Shown here: piece after piece, positions 1-12,010 of the stretch | Layout of the letters: each line of letters begins with the position of its first letter | Numbering within the stretch: the stretch's first letter is position 1 | NCBI GenBank assembly: GCA_021234155.1 | Contig: JAJEKV010000002.1 | Location: forward strand, 42,335,203 to 42,399,202 | Direction of reading: 5' to 3' | DNA from: Isoetes taiwanensis | Taxonomy: Eukaryota > Streptophyta > Lycopodiopsida > Isoetales > Isoetaceae | Length of the DNA stretch: 64,000 nt | Notes under the pieces: generated by a model | The model's database searches: none | What the model saw: the letters and a program-made list of their open reading frames with translations, nothing else | Told to the model about the DNA's origin: nothing | Translations under genes and position numbers: made by a program

Positions 1-182
1 TCCTCCATAGCCGATGAGTTTCGATGTATATGTAGCTTTTCTCGCTAGAGAATCCCATCTGGTCCGCCAACATGGTTGTTTTCTGGAGGTTAGGCTGTCG
101 GATTCAACGTGCCACCATTACATAACGGTGGTTCAGCCTCATCAAGCTGCAACGGTATACTCTTACTCTCTCAATTTTTCTT

Positions 183-366
183 TTGCCAGATGAAGCTACA
201 TATGTAACCCTTCTAGAAGCATGCACAAAGCTTTCTGCCCTAGCAGAGGAAGGGACTTACATGCCAGGATAGTCTATAGTGGATTGGAATCAAGCATGCT
301 TGTAGCCAATGCTTTATTGGAAGTATAGAAGATGCAAGAAGGGTGTTTCCCGTTATGGCTGTGCCC
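183..366 (+). pseudogene. PLS-class PPR gene fragment
   Basis: Reading from 183 gives LPDEATYVTLLEACTKLSAL, the typical end of one PPR repeat and start of the next in plant PLS-class proteins. The frame breaks with a TAG at about 273. After a short deletion, a second frame reads VANALLE and then GSIEDARRVFPVMAVP, which is the 'KCGSIEDARRVFD.M' block of the following repeat. The residues that normally join the two blocks (MY.KCG) are missing. No start codon or flanking repeat is present, so this is a relic of a larger gene. The PPR family binds organellar RNA; this copy cannot. Confidence 0.75.
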
Positions 367-2509
367 GCTATTCGCAAATTGGACGACCGCCCAATTTGAG
401 GGTAGTTTATTCTTATGTTGATGATGAACTAGCACCTGAGCCCCCTCCACCTAATTTGAGAGTAGTTTTTCTTCTAGTTGGCTGACAATGTAGCTCCTGG
501 GGGTCCTGCCACCTACTCATAAATTGGGCAACTTAATTTTTTAAATGTGGGAAGTATATGTCGATAAATAATGCTTTCTGACGCTACTTTGTGCACAATT
601 GTTGAACCTTTACCAGGATGGGCCTATGGTGGGCAGGGATTTTTTTGAAGGTTCAAGTCAATGCCATTTCAAAGGAATTCCAGATGGCATGGTCAATATT
701 GGTGTCCAAATGGTGCTTTTTCCTGAAGTACAACATCTTCTATTGCTAACTAGGGATGCAGATACTCTTGGAGAGGCCAAGGATCCGTCGTCCTTTAGAG
801 ACAAGAGGATGCACGCGATGCATGCCTGAATGATACACTAACAACTTCAAAGAGAGGGTGTGTGGAAGAAAATACTTGTGCAACGCCTGTAGTGAACAAG
901 AATGCTAGAACACTAAACGGTGATAATAGTGTTGAAGTGCGCTAGCAAGAGGCGGGGGAGGTGGGACTCCATTGACCTGATATATCCTGATCGACAGTGC
1001 AATTCCTTCAAGCAGAGGGTTCATCTCTTTCATTGATCCTGAGGATGTCGTATGCCACCAATACCTGGGGATGAAGTTTATAGGTGTGATAGTCATGGAG
1101 GGCTATCCGCCCCCTACTAATGTTGACCTACATTGCATGGCTTGACTCTATCATCCTAAGCCTGGTATGCTTGTAAAATAGAACAATGAATATATCTTGG
1201 TGAAAGGTGTCAAAGTCTCTAAAATCTTGAGCAGAAGAATCCTCGATGAACTGTTATCTAGCATTGGCAGTCCAGGATAGACCACCAATGAAACCATTCT
1301 GAAGTATCGAAAGACATTGTGCTACAGATTGAGATGCTGCGAGAAGTTTTCATAAAGTGAAGTGATCAACGTGAAGAAGAACTTCTATTCCATGGAATCC
1401 TCTGATCAGGTCACCTACGGATACGACATGTTTAGGAATAACATGAAAGGCCGCCATGTCCAAAGGCTAGTATTGCATGGCAAAGTTGTGTATGAAAAAG
1501 CCTAGTACCTAGATCTTGGGATATCCAAATTATGATATCTGAAATGGAAGGCACAATATCGAGAGTGGCCTCGTAAAGATGAGCATGGGAAACAACGGTA
1601 TAATGAAACCTTGGGCCTCCGCCTTAGCCTCCCAGGAAATTTTCTCAATGTTTATAAAAGAAAACTGTGAATCCATACCGCACCGAAGTTAGAGGAATGA
1701 GGATGATATTCGTGAGAATATTTTGCCTATAATGTTTTTGAAAACTTGCATTCTCGAGGAAGTCAATGCAGAGATTGATGCACTGACAGGAAATAAGGTT
1801 TCATACCCTCAAGACATGGAGGCACAGTTTTTGGGATGCCACAATTGCGAGGAAAATACCATTCTCCAAATGTGACACATGTGAAGTTACTCGCATGAAG
1901 TTGTTGAAGACCAAAGATGTGGCAGAAAGGAACATACTTCATGAGCAGAGAAACACAGAGTGGAACAAATCTCCTGTCATTCACAGATTTGTCATGGAGG
2001 GTGTACTCCTACTGGCATCCACAGAAAGTCGTGTGTATCATTCACAACAAGATGGATCAAGCAAAGACAATGATACCGAAATTACAGCAATCAGTGAAAT
2101 CGCTATCGAGGTCCAGCGATGGAAACATAACAGGTTGCTCAAAGAACCTAAATATTAATAGTGAAAAGTTGTAAGAGGAAAGAACAAAGCCTTTCTCAAG
2201 AACAAATCAGAGTGGGAAGTTTTTAATCTTGATATGCTATGTTCAAATCAGCCCTTGAAGAAGCTCAAATTAGAGTGGGAGGAGTTGAACTCTGATTGAT
2301 AATTAGCATTATTTTGCATTATGAAGTTATGTGCTCTATGGTTCTATTGTATATTGTTTCACAAATACTAAGTAGACAAATCATGTTTTACAGTTAGGTG
2401 TGTAGACTTACTGCGTATTCAATAGTATAATCATCACTGTACAACTCCAATGGTATAATTGTAGACATAGTAGCATGGTCAACTCTATTGTTGGATGCAA
2501 CTCTTGCAG
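367..2509. other. Decayed, unidentified gene- or transposon-like DNA
   Basis: No intact gene is visible. Several short plus-strand stretches read like decayed protein, for example around 1500-1670 and 1770-2158, where one open stretch of 87 codons begins at 1895. The stretch 2244-2300 reads PLKKLKLEWEELNSD before a stop. They lie on the same strand as the exon at 2510-3034 and may be parts of the same lost gene. I do not recognise the family. Two short direct repeats (cccaatttgagggtagttt-like) lie near 390 and 451. Confidence 0.35.
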
Positions 2510-3034
2510 GAGCTAGAGAAGATAGCTCACATTGAGGGATGCTACGAGGACTTCTGACCACAAGCTAGGCAGTTGCCGACCGACCGTCCAGGTGCAATTG
2601 TAGTAGTAGAGCCACTTGCAAGCATCACACCTACTTATATGGGTCCTCGGAAAGACAGACCACTACCAGAATTTAATCTATTAAAAGAGTTGCATAAAGG
2701 TATGTTTGTTCTAGCACACCTGGATGATATCTTGTGCTCCACCTGGATGAGGTATACAACTGAAGAGCCTCAGATGGATGATAAGAAGGAGAGCTTTGAG
2801 ACCATTCAGGTAATTTGGTGGGATCCAGTACCAGTGAGGAACCAAGTATATCCATCTAATTATGTCAATTGCTGGAAGAAAAGATGGAGGCCAACAGCAG
2901 CGAATGATCGCATTGACATAGAGACCATCGATTTTGCGTCGGTTCCTTCCAACATTAAGAAGCTTCCTATCACTATCAAGATTCCAGTGCACGTAGCTGA
3001 AGCATATTCAACACTTGTTGGGGATGGCAATTAA
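2510..3034 (+). pseudogene. Terminal exon of an unidentified gene or transposon ORF
   Basis: A good 3' splice site (tctattgttgg...ctcttgcag) precedes 2510. The frame then runs ELEKIAHIEGCYEDF, meets one TGA near 2556, and continues open from 2573 to the TAA at 3032-3034. Recognisable islands are LLKELHKGMFVLAHLDD, ETIQVIWWDPVP and NCWKKRWRPTAAND. The Trp-rich, Lys/Arg-rich makeup suggests a small C-terminal domain of a larger protein, probably a transposon or repeat-derived gene. I cannot name the family. One in-frame stop and no intact upstream exons point to a pseudogene. Confidence 0.45.
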
Positions 3035-3672
3035 TGTGAGAAAAACCTCAGTGATGTACAAATTCAGAAAATGGTCCAAAAATTCAAGTTTTGTCCATAT
3101 AAAATGAAATAGTGCAAGCTCATGGGTTGTCAATTTCTGCTGCTCCTACCATGCCATGTGAATGAAAGAACAAACAGTCAGTCAAGAAATGGGCTTCCTC
3201 TTTCGACCCTATAGAGGAACATATGACGACCATACGGGTATAATACACATTTGCAAAAGGCTTATGATGGAAATGTGTTTAGAACCAATGACCTTTTGGT
3301 TATTGAGTGCACTATCACCATGAACATAGAGTTATGCAAGTGTCATATTTTATATTATACATTAAATGTCATTCATGCACCTATGCTAAGTGGCGTCTTG
3401 GATGCCCACCAAGTTGTATGCATTCATCTAGATTAGAAGGCAGTCATACACTATTGGAGTTCATGATTAGGGCAATATATGCAGATATTTTCGAGGTTAA
3501 CAACACCATTCCAAGGAGGGTGCACATTTGTAGTGCATAAATAACATCATCAAATTTCTTAAGCCATTGATTTTAAAGAAGAGGAAAAATCATGTGGTTG
3601 AGGGTATTTTATTGTTTGCATGTTTTTTTAGTGTGTACTACATATTAGGTTTCAATACTAGATTGGGAAAAG
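3035..3672. other. AT-rich intergenic DNA, nothing recognised
   Basis: Only short open frames without recognisable motifs were seen on either strand. Confidence 0.5.
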
Positions 3673-3736
3673 CATTCTTGCCAGCCCCCTGACCTGCAGA
3701 ATCCAGGAGCTGCAGGTCATGGGGCTGGCAAGAATG
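3673..3736 (+). repeat. Short GC-rich perfect-type hairpin
   Basis: Left arm 3673-3698 (cattcttgccagccccctg...) and right arm 3711-3736 are reverse complements over 26 bp with one mismatch, around a 12-nt loop. The right arm continues in frame into ARMSDSFLLHYVK and a consensus donor (AAG|GTAAGC at about 3768). A second inverted pair, acgtcaaggtaag at about 3760-3772 and cttaccttgacgt at about 3856-3868, surrounds it. This could be a microRNA-like foldback, a small inverted duplication of an exon edge, or a MITE core. Confidence 0.6.
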
Positions 3737-3868
3737 TCTGACTCCTTCCTGCTCCACTACGTCAAGGTAAGCCAACTTGATTCTTCCAGTTTTCGGCATG
3801 CCACTTTTCATTCTAGATAAGAATGATCCTTGAATCTGTAGGAAGCAATTCCCACTTACCTTGACGTA

Positions 3869-6800
3869 AAGATCACCCCATGCCCGCCGGCTTTATTCGG
3901 TCAGATTCCCACCAACGAAAGGCTTCCTTCATTCTAAATCAGTTGCATTATATTTAACATGAGGCAGTGATAGCATTGATACTACATAAAATCTCCATAA
4001 TATTGAAAAGGCTCAAGACTGGGAAGAGAGATCCATCAAAGCCACCAAAAGTACAAAGGAGGGCCTCATTGCGTGATTATCATGACTGAGAGTCTGCAGA
4101 GACATGGCCCTCTTAGCATGCTATCATCAAGCACAGTCATGTTCGTAAAACAAAGTCACCGCCCCTGTCTCATGGCTACCGTGAAGCACAATCAAAGACC
4201 TCATGGTGTGACTACGAGACTAAGGTAATTCCCCATTTTGATATTGAACACCTCCGAGATTGTAGTCATTAGATCTCAGGGTAGTTGGAGCAAGTCAAGG
4301 AGCAATTATCATGGTTCGAAAATAGGAGAGTTCGGCTCCTAAAAATCCGCCCACTTCTCTTAAATTTCGTTCATCCCAAAAAAATTTCGGCAATTTTTCG
4401 GCAAAAAAAAAAAAAAAAAAAAAAAAAAATTGGTAAAATACCCTAAAAAATGCACCCTAACATATATTTTTTTTCCAGTAGCCTCAAATACCAAGCGGCA
4501 TTTTTATGGGTTAGACGTATTGCTATTTTCGAGCTTTGGCAATTATATGAGCCATGTTAGGGACCATTTCATGCAATTACGCCATTCTATTTTTGGGCTC
4601 GAGGTCGTATACCTATACATAATAGATGGTCTCTCGATTTGTGTATTAATGACCATCAATGTGTTATAGACTTCGTTGTCAAGTAAGATGTTGAGTTTAG
4701 TTTCTTAGTCTCGCCTAATTGTTGTGAGTCGTAGCTTGATCATATGCTCATTGTATTCAATTACTATTTCAGAAAATAGACACTTTTTGTCTTCAGTTTT
4801 TGTGGTGCATTGTCTTGTCTTTTCTCGTTTCTCTTTGTTTTGATTTATCCAAGCCCATGTGCGAGCTGAGAAGTTCATCTTGCCCGACTTCTAGGTTTAC
4901 ACCATGATTTGCCTTGCAAATGGACCAGAACCCGAACCCGAACCCAAACCCAGATACTAACAATATCCATTTATAGAATTGCAAAGTGTATACATGTTGG
5001 GGCAAAGGTGGATGCACAAGGACCATGAAAGTAGGCTGGAGCTAGTCCAATAAGGGTATGGGTATTCCACGTTATGCCTTAATTTTTGCCCTGACAAACA
5101 GAAATCCCTGAGAAATAGATAAAGCACGAGGTTACTTTTACCATTGTTTCAAACGCCAAGGGTGCTCTTGCTTGTGGATTCCCAAGTGCTTTGAATTTTA
5201 TAAATCAATTGTTTAGGACATTAACTTATCACCACGTATGCTAGTTGTCACAATATGCAAGATACGGAAATTGTATTTGTGCATCAAAGGAAATATTGTA
5301 TCATGGACGGCTTTACTCGCAGCAAGCATAGTCATGATAGATAGGCTGTTGCACATATTCTGAATAAATGAAACCTCGTCAAGTGTTCTCTTCGCCTCTA
5401 GCTATGCTGGGATTTTGGATGGTGTAATTTCTTTGGTTTTCATGACTGGAGAAGCCTGCATTACAACATTGGAAATACTTGATTGCATAGTTTCAATTGT
5501 CGGACGAAACCACCCATTCTGCACGGATCAAGGAAGCATTTTCAAGATGCAACATTCTGTGGAGACAATTTTCTCAAATCAAACGTTCAATGGAGGTGAA
5601 GATAATCAAATATCTTGTGGCAAAGAAGCTGCAAGGTCTGTCATATTTGCGTCTGTCAAATACTTATCCAGATAATCAATTTCTTGTTGGTTGTTTTTGC
5701 TCCACTTTTCGTGTTAATAGCTTCAAATTCCTAGTGTATGCATAAGGACATGTTAAGATATAAAACGATCGTGAATTCCAACGTAATCTCTTTTAGACTT
5801 TACCGAAATGCAAATCCAAAAGTACCTGCTGCTGAGAAAACCACAGCGCGATGCTTAAAAGGATGTATTAGTCTGCAGGAGTATAGTGGGCCCCATTGAA
5901 CCTTCAGCATAGCTGACATAAGATTAAAGAATCAATTCCAAGTTTCTAAAGCAAGACAATCCACGAGTAAATCTCCTCTATTTGCTAGAAGGAATTTGTT
6001 CAAAAAATATCTTCAGGTCATTTATTCGAAGTGATTTTTTTCTTTGCTGAAAATCGCAAAAAATAATGCACTTGCTTTCACCTGTACCATAGTTCCTTAA
6101 ACTCATATATTGACTCTCGCACTACACCATCTGCCTCAACCAGTTCTACACATTATAAGAGACATGAATATTAACTCTTAAATGTCCTATGATAGGACAA
6201 TGGCATGAGCTTTACCAGTTATACTAACTGTTTTACATAATTTAATGCAAACTTTGCCACAGAAACAGCCTTCTTGGATTACATGGGGATGATTCATATT
6301 TCATTCGTTTCTATTGATCTCTCCCTCTTGTGGATTGGGAATTATAAGGAAGTGCTCCACCCAGAGTTTGATGGATACCTAGGCAACCAGGGAAGAGGAA
6401 GTGCGTAACAAGCGACAATGCTTTGGGTGCAATATTATTGGTAGTTATTCAAAGGCAAATTATTTCCATTTTGCAGAAGAGGAAAACACCAGAGAGTTCA
6501 ACTTACCTATGCAAATGTTACCTGGTGTTTTTGCCACGGAAGGGTGTACTTCTAACAGCATCCTAGACTGTGCCCAGACAGTGGAGCTGCTTAAAACGGT
6601 CAAAGGAATTTGCTTTCCTTCCTATGTTTGCAGCCCTCCTATGCACTTTCCTTCCAACAGTCTGCCAACTTAGATAGATCTAATTGCATGGACTTACTCA
6701 TACAAGTCACTTGGTGAATAGTTGGGCACCTCTTGTGAAAGCTCTGAAGAAACAAGTACAAATCCCATATTCAGACTAGTTTGAAGTTATTAGTCAAATG

Positions 6801-6981
6801 GACCTATTTCAGCAGCATTTTCCATTACTTCCCAGTAAAAGGCAGGGACTTAGATACATTGAATATCTTATGTTCATGGGGTCCTGACCAGCCTATTTGT
6901 GGATGCAGTTCACACCACAAAGCTTTGTTAAGGCAAGATGTCTCCATATTACCCATCCACTCACCCCAATTTTTAGTTGGA
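3869..6981. other. Intergenic DNA with a poly(A) run and a short GGGTTC repeat
   Basis: No gene is supported. A run of about 27 A lies at 4403-4429. It could be the tail of a retroposed sequence, but I saw no matching target duplication. Three to four tandem cccgaa/cccaaa hexamers lie at about 4926-4952. Open frames near 5415-5745 and 6401-6673 have no recognisable domain and look like chance. Confidence 0.5.
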
Positions 6982-8763
6982 TTATACCTTGCATTTTTTT
7001 GGAAAGAAATCCATAAGTGAACTATAAGTAATCTCATCAGGAACACATCCCCGTTCAACCATTTCCTGGAAGAAAGAATATGCTTCTCCCACTTTCCCTG
7101 TCTTACAAAGGCCTGTAATTAAAGAATTATATGTAATCACATCAGGAGTGTACCCACTTTTGGTCATTCTTTTGAACACTGAATAAGCTTCTTCAATTTT
7201 AGTTATCTTGCAAAGACCATCAATAAGCACATTATAAACTACAACATCTGGATCACAACCATTCTCAACCATCTCATGGAAGACAGCCTGAGCATCATCA
7301 ACTCTCTTTGCTTTGCAAAAGCCATCTATCAAAGTACTGTACGTAATAACCGTGGGCATACATCCTCTTTCTGTAATCATGTACTCAAAAAGAGCCTTAG
7401 CTTCATCTACTTTATTGGCCTTGCATAGACCATCTATTAAAGAATTATATGTTATATCATCGAGTTTACATCCCATTGTAATCATTTGCTCTAGCAGGTG
7501 ACATGCACATTCTAGATTACCTGCCTTGCAAAGGCCATCAATCAGTGTAGTGTACGTGACATAGTCAGGAGAACAGCCACTCTGAATCATCTTCTCAATA
7601 AGATTATGTGCCTCCTCCAACTTATCTGCCTTACAAAGCCCATCAATCAAAGTATTATAAGTGACAACATTTGGAAAACAACCTTTTTTTGTCATCTCCT
7701 CTAACACATCATAGGCTCGTTGTAAATTATTTTCCTTGCAGAGACCATCAATGAATGTGCTGTAGGTCACAACATCAGGTTTGCAACCACACTTTATCAT
7801 CTGTTGAAGAAGGGCATCAGCCTCATTTATCAGGTTTGCCTTGCATAGACCATTTATAAGAGAGCTATATGTCACAGTATCTGGGTGGCAACCTTCTGCA
7901 ATCATCTTATGGAGAATAGCACGAGCTGTATCAACATCATTTGCTTTACAAAGCCCATTCACGAGGGCGGTATACGTAAAAACATCAGGATTGCAACCAC
8001 CCTCAACCATGCGGCCCATGTACTTAAGGGCCTCAGTAACTTTGTTCACCTTACAGAATGCATCAATCAAAGTGTTGTAAGTGACAACATCTGGATTGCA
8101 CTTGTTTGTAATCATTAAATCTAGAACTGCACAAGCCATTTGGAGTTCATTTACCTTACAATACCCATTAATAATCGAGCTGTAAGTAACTACATCTGGA
8201 ATGCACCCACGTTCAATCATTTCTTGAAGAACAACTTGAGCTTCAGAAAGTTTGTTGATCTTACAAAGACCATGTATCATAATATTAAAAGTAAAAACAT
8301 CAGGCTTGCACCTCATCTTCTGAAACAAACAATGAGCTTTATCAACCTGCCCCATTCTACAAAGTGCGCTTATCACAGGGGTATAAGTGTAACCATTTGG
8401 ATGGCATCCATTTCGAATCATTTTCTCAAATAACCCAAAAGCCTCTTCATACTTACGTGTTCTTACCAGCAACTGAAGGAAGCAATTGTAAGTAAAAGTA
8501 TTATGAGCAAATCCAGGTTTTGATCCAGCCCATTCAAAAAATGCCAATGCCACACACCAGTCATCTTTTACGCTTTGCAATGCTTTACCAACCAAATACG
8601 GCGTGATAATGGTCAAAGGATTTTGGGCAAGAGCTTGCTCCAGCTGTCTTCCTCGCTTGTTCTGCAGAATGCCCACAATTTCTTGAAGAACAGTGGTCGC
8701 TTTTGGAGCTGCCGATGCATTACCATGAGATCTGACAAGCAAACCCATGAATTTGGTTACCAT
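6982..8763 (-). CDS. P-class pentatricopeptide repeat protein, 593 aa, intronless
   Basis: PPR proteins bind single-stranded organellar RNA, one repeat per base, and act in stability, splicing, translation or editing. This protein has an N-terminal segment of about 100 residues (MVTKFMGLLVRSHGNASAAP), rich in basic, hydroxylated and small residues with few acidic ones, typical of mitochondrial or plastid targeting. From about residue 100 there are fourteen full 35-residue repeats (two of 32 and 36) of the type VVTYNTLIDGLCK...GC.PD, then a half repeat ending at FFPKKCKV. No E, DYW, SMR or RAP tail follows, so it is pure P class. The start is the first ATG after an in-frame TGA two codons upstream. 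The frame is uninterrupted and fern-like PPR genes of this type are often intronless. The organelle and target are inferred; see the finding for the base-recognition prediction. Confidence 0.93.
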   Translation of the reverse strand: MVTKFMGLLVRSHGNASAAPKATTVLQEIVGILQNKRGRQLEQALAQNPLTIITPYLVGKALQSVKDDWCVALAFFEWAGSKPGFAHNTFTYNCFLQLLVRTRKYEEAFGLFEKMIRNGCHPNGYTYTPVISALCRMGQVDKAHCLFQKMRCKPDVFTFNIMIHGLCKINKLSEAQVVLQEMIERGCIPDVVTYSSIINGYCKVNELQMACAVLDLMITNKCNPDVVTYNTLIDAFCKVNKVTEALKYMGRMVEGGCNPDVFTYTALVNGLCKANDVDTARAILHKMIAEGCHPDTVTYSSLINGLCKANLINEADALLQQMIKCGCKPDVVTYSTFIDGLCKENNLQRAYDVLEEMTKKGCFPNVVTYNTLIDGLCKADKLEEAHNLIEKMIQSGCSPDYVTYTTLIDGLCKAGNLECACHLLEQMITMGCKLDDITYNSLIDGLCKANKVDEAKALFEYMITERGCMPTVITYSTLIDGFCKAKRVDDAQAVFHEMVENGCDPDVVVYNVLIDGLCKITKIEEAYSVFKRMTKSGYTPDVITYNSLITGLCKTGKVGEAYSFFQEMVERGCVPDEITYSSLMDFFPKKCKV

Positions 8764-9187
8764 ATCTCAGAGCTTACGATAATCTGATTCCAAAGCCATG
8801 ACAGAAGATTGCATCAAGAGTTTTCCTTGTTAGAATGTATTAGGAAACATATATGATGTTTTATTGCCTCCGTAGTCAGCAATACCAAAAGTGAAGGAGA
8901 GAGACATTTTCCTCACCTAAGTCCGTCCTAGGCATGTAACCAATACCATGTAACAAACAACCTGGTTGGGGGTTAGATCCTTGTAAATATGTAAAGCTGA
9001 GATAATGGCCCTTCCGCTCATAATCAACCTGGAATATGCCATCTGAGGCTAAATCCTAGCTGTCATGATGGAAACCCTAAAACTGGAATACCAACACTAC
9101 AAAAATACCCCAAAAAAATAAAATAAAATCAAATACATGGTTAACCTTTATCTACTATCCACATCAAAAAGTACAACTCTCTAACAA
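8764..9187. other. 5' flank of the PPR gene, AT-rich
   Basis: This segment lies between the PPR start codon and the left end of the neighbouring DNA element and presumably holds the PPR promoter and 5' UTR. No clear TATA box can be assigned. A direct repeat (aaaacacatcytcaagtatatctcaagccatgatgct type) lies just beyond it, near 9260-9335. Confidence 0.4.
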
Positions 9188-9531
9188 CTACAAGAAATGT
9201 TCGCGGCGGCCTTCTTCCAAATCTATTAGGGGGGATTTGTGTCAACTTGGAACCAACGTGAAAACACATCTTCAAGTATATCTCAAGCCATGATGCTAAA
9301 ACACATCCTCAAGTATATCTCAAGCCATGATGCTTTGCCCTCGTATTGAAGATAATAATGTTATATCAAGGCGCTGAAATAAGGTTCAAATTTTGAGATT
9401 CACTTTGCTCGCATTAAGTTAGAAGTGTGTTTAAAAGCAAACATTTAAATAAAACCTCATTAACCAAGAATTGTCACAGAGTGAGGATAAATATAAGACC
9501 CACTTGTTTGGGTTAATGACAATCAAATTTT

Positions 9532-10179
9532 ATGTCGGAGATTTTCCCATTGCCTGATTCTACCCGATTCATTCGTTTTTTGGCACCATGTGGGTTGTTG
9601 AATCCAGTTTATTTACTTGGTTCCGGTGAAAAATTGGAGCCCCAATTCCGTTTCCTTGATTCCGCATTGGTGCTGTTTTATTTTTTAAGGTGGGTGGGAA
9701 TGATGGCTTCAATGGCTCACGTTAAGCAGCAACCCTTCTCGGGAAACAGCCCATCTTATTCTAGAGCTGGGTCTTCTTCAAATCTACTTATGTCCAACCA
9801 TAGCCATAGCCAAATCCTTCCGGTGGCAAATGCAACTTGTTTTATCGACTTCATGATCGATTCGCAAACTTCTGCTCCATTTTTTTCTTTCTGCTGGTTC
9901 CAAACTGCTGGATTCTTCCCCATCCAGCTTGGCATCCTTGAAATGCATTTTTTAGCACCAATTCCGACCCAAAGCGCCCAAGAATCCTCCAATCCGGCTA
10001 CCTCTGCCATTTTGAGCAGCTTTGAGCTTACAGGCGGTGCGGATTGGCGGACAATTCATAGACCCAAGTCTTCATTTCAAAGATTTGGCCCCTGTTTCTT
10101 CAAATCCGGTAGCTCAGTTGCTCCGGTTCAACAAACTAAGTTGAGCGGAATATGGAACCCTAGTCCCCGGCTGGCCTAG
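9532..10179 (+). CDS. Unrecognised 215-codon open frame inside the DNA element
   Basis: An uninterrupted plus-strand frame runs from ATG 9532 to the stop at 10177-10179. The product is Ser/Phe/Pro-rich with hydrophobic patches and no domain I recognise. It crosses the left edge of the 1.9-kb duplication at 10116, so only its C-terminal part is duplicated, and that copy is frameshifted. This argues against a conserved protein. It may be chance coding potential in a non-coding element or a captured gene piece. Confidence 0.2.
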   Translation: MSEIFPLPDSTRFIRFLAPCGLLNPVYLLGSGEKLEPQFRFLDSALVLFYFLRWVGMMASMAHVKQQPFSGNSPSYSRAGSSSNLLMSNHSHSQILPVANATCFIDFMIDSQTSAPFFSFCWFQTAGFFPIQLGILEMHFLAPIPTQSAQESSNPATSAILSSFELTGGADWRTIHRPKSSFQRFGPCFFKSGSSVAPVQQTKLSGIWNPSPRLA

Positions 10180-12010
10180 GGTTGGCGATGGATCCGACAA
10201 AGGCGGGCTCTCTTTGCAAGGGATTAACAAGCGCTTTGCAGATTTTTCCTCGAGATCCGGGCTTTGCGGAAAGAGAGGCGAAAGAATGGCTTCTTTTCGG
10301 CGAAAATTTTAGCCGGGCAAAACAAAGTAGCGGGGAGATGATGTAGGATTGATCCGGCTTCAAGTGTTGTGCTGCAGATGCGGACACTTGAAAAGATGGA
10401 TCAACCAGAGCATTGGAAAAAGGATCGCGCAAATGGCGCCGGAGTTTTGTATGCACGGGCAAGCACAGGTCCGGCTATGGCGGACATCGGAATAATGGCC
10501 GCAATAAATGCAGTGTATTAATGACCGCAATAAATGCAAAGTGGGTACCGTAGGATCAAAGGGAGAACTTTGATCTTGGCCGTGGAAATTTGATTGGAAG
10601 TTGCTAAGAAGATGCGAAAATTGGGGCAATTAGTGCCTCCAATGAGGTGGCAGTTGTCACTTAATTTGCTATATTTTGAATAGTTATTAAGACGTAGGGT
10701 TTAGCATTTTTATTTGGCGACGTGGCAGAAATTATTGCGGGGGCACAATTCACATGTGATTTGACCATTTTCTCTCGGCAACAGCTAGCCGCCATAGCCA
10801 AGCTTCTATCTAATGCCGCTAGCCGCTTCTGCAGCTTCTATCTAATGCCAGATCTGCATCTTTGGCATTGCGCCTCTGCTCGAAGGCCCGCTCAGCTATG
10901 CGTTTCAAGGATCCTATAAGAGCAGCAAAGCATGCATGGCCTCTGTCTATCTTATTCTTTGAATCGATGGAGCTCCCTGTTATATCTCATGTCTGTTGTT
11001 TCTTTTCCTCTATTGCAGTACCCTCGGCCAGAAACTCGGGTTTACACAATATGTCAAAGAAATGCCCTTACTATTATGGGTTAGAATTTTTTCATTAGCT
11101 TCTGCGGTTTTCCTCCGTCCATTTCAAATCCTTAGCAAAAACACACATAATCATGCCCAAACTCTATCTCTGCTTAGCATTGCTCATGTTTAGCATTGCC
11201 CATGGAGTTGCATCTCTAAAAAATGCCTACCAGAAGGGCATATCTCAGTGCCATCCAGATCATTATTCTGAGGCTGGAAAATCGTTGCAGAGGAGATCAC
11301 GCCCTTTTCTAGTTCCGGCCATGATGATGCTTCTTCTTCTTCCGGTCTAAGCTCGTTTTTCTGACAGCTTTCCTTGATTGGCTATGCCGGAATAGCCACC
11401 CTAGGTCACTGCAGCTATGGCAGGGCGTTTATTTTGAACATTTCAATGACTCCATTCGTCTTGCAGATTATTGAGCTAAAAAATCTCATGTTCTCTGGTA
11501 TGAATGCATTGTTTGGCATTTTGTAATCCGTTTTTTATCCTCTATTTTTTTCTAACTTGCATTTGATTCCTCTATTTTTAACTTGCAACAGGTTATTGGT
11601 AGCATCAGCTCGATAATCTTGGAGGTCTGTCTGTGCCTTAGCATTTTATAATGCGAGAAGAATTCAAAGCTCGGATGTCCTCTGTATTTCTAAGAGAAGA
11701 GGTCAGTCCGTGTAATTTGAGTGTATGCTTTTATAGAGTCTGTTTATTTTTAAAATGTCAGGTAGTTGATTCATATTGGCACTACATGCAGGTATTGAGA
11801 GGGAGAATGCAACTGCCAAGAAGGAGCAAGAGCCTAACCGCCAGCATCGCGGGTCAAACCTCTGAGCCATATCTTCGACGTAATGCCATAAATGCCATAA
11901 ATCGCCATATCTCCGAGCCATAAATGCCTAAATCGCAATGTGTCATGCCACTGTAATTTTTAAGGAAGAAAGTACAATGCGACTAGAAAATGAAACTGCT
12001 TTACTATACC
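10116..12010. repeat. 1.9-kb tandem duplication, copy 1
   Basis: The sequence from agttgctccggttcaacaaa at 10116 recurs from 12011 with about 95% visible identity, including identical runs of tens of bases. The block contains exon-like signals (a cctctattgcag acceptor near 11018, and TATA-like cctataagagc near 10914) and a small array of cataaatgc units near 11885-11930. Coding frames are short and differ between copies by small indels (for example at 11740 against 13633), so no protein is being conserved. Confidence 0.85.

Noticed and set aside
4403-4429. Poly(A) run as the tail of a processed pseudogene or SINE
   Set aside because: No coding relic, no A/B boxes and no target duplication were found around it.
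7841-8433. Plus-strand open frames inside the PPR gene
   Set aside because: They are antisense shadows of the repeat array, with no independent domain.
10360-10629. Minus-strand 89-codon frame conserved in both 1.9-kb copies
   Set aside because: Conservation reflects recent duplication of DNA; substitutions are not biased to silent sites and no family is recognised.
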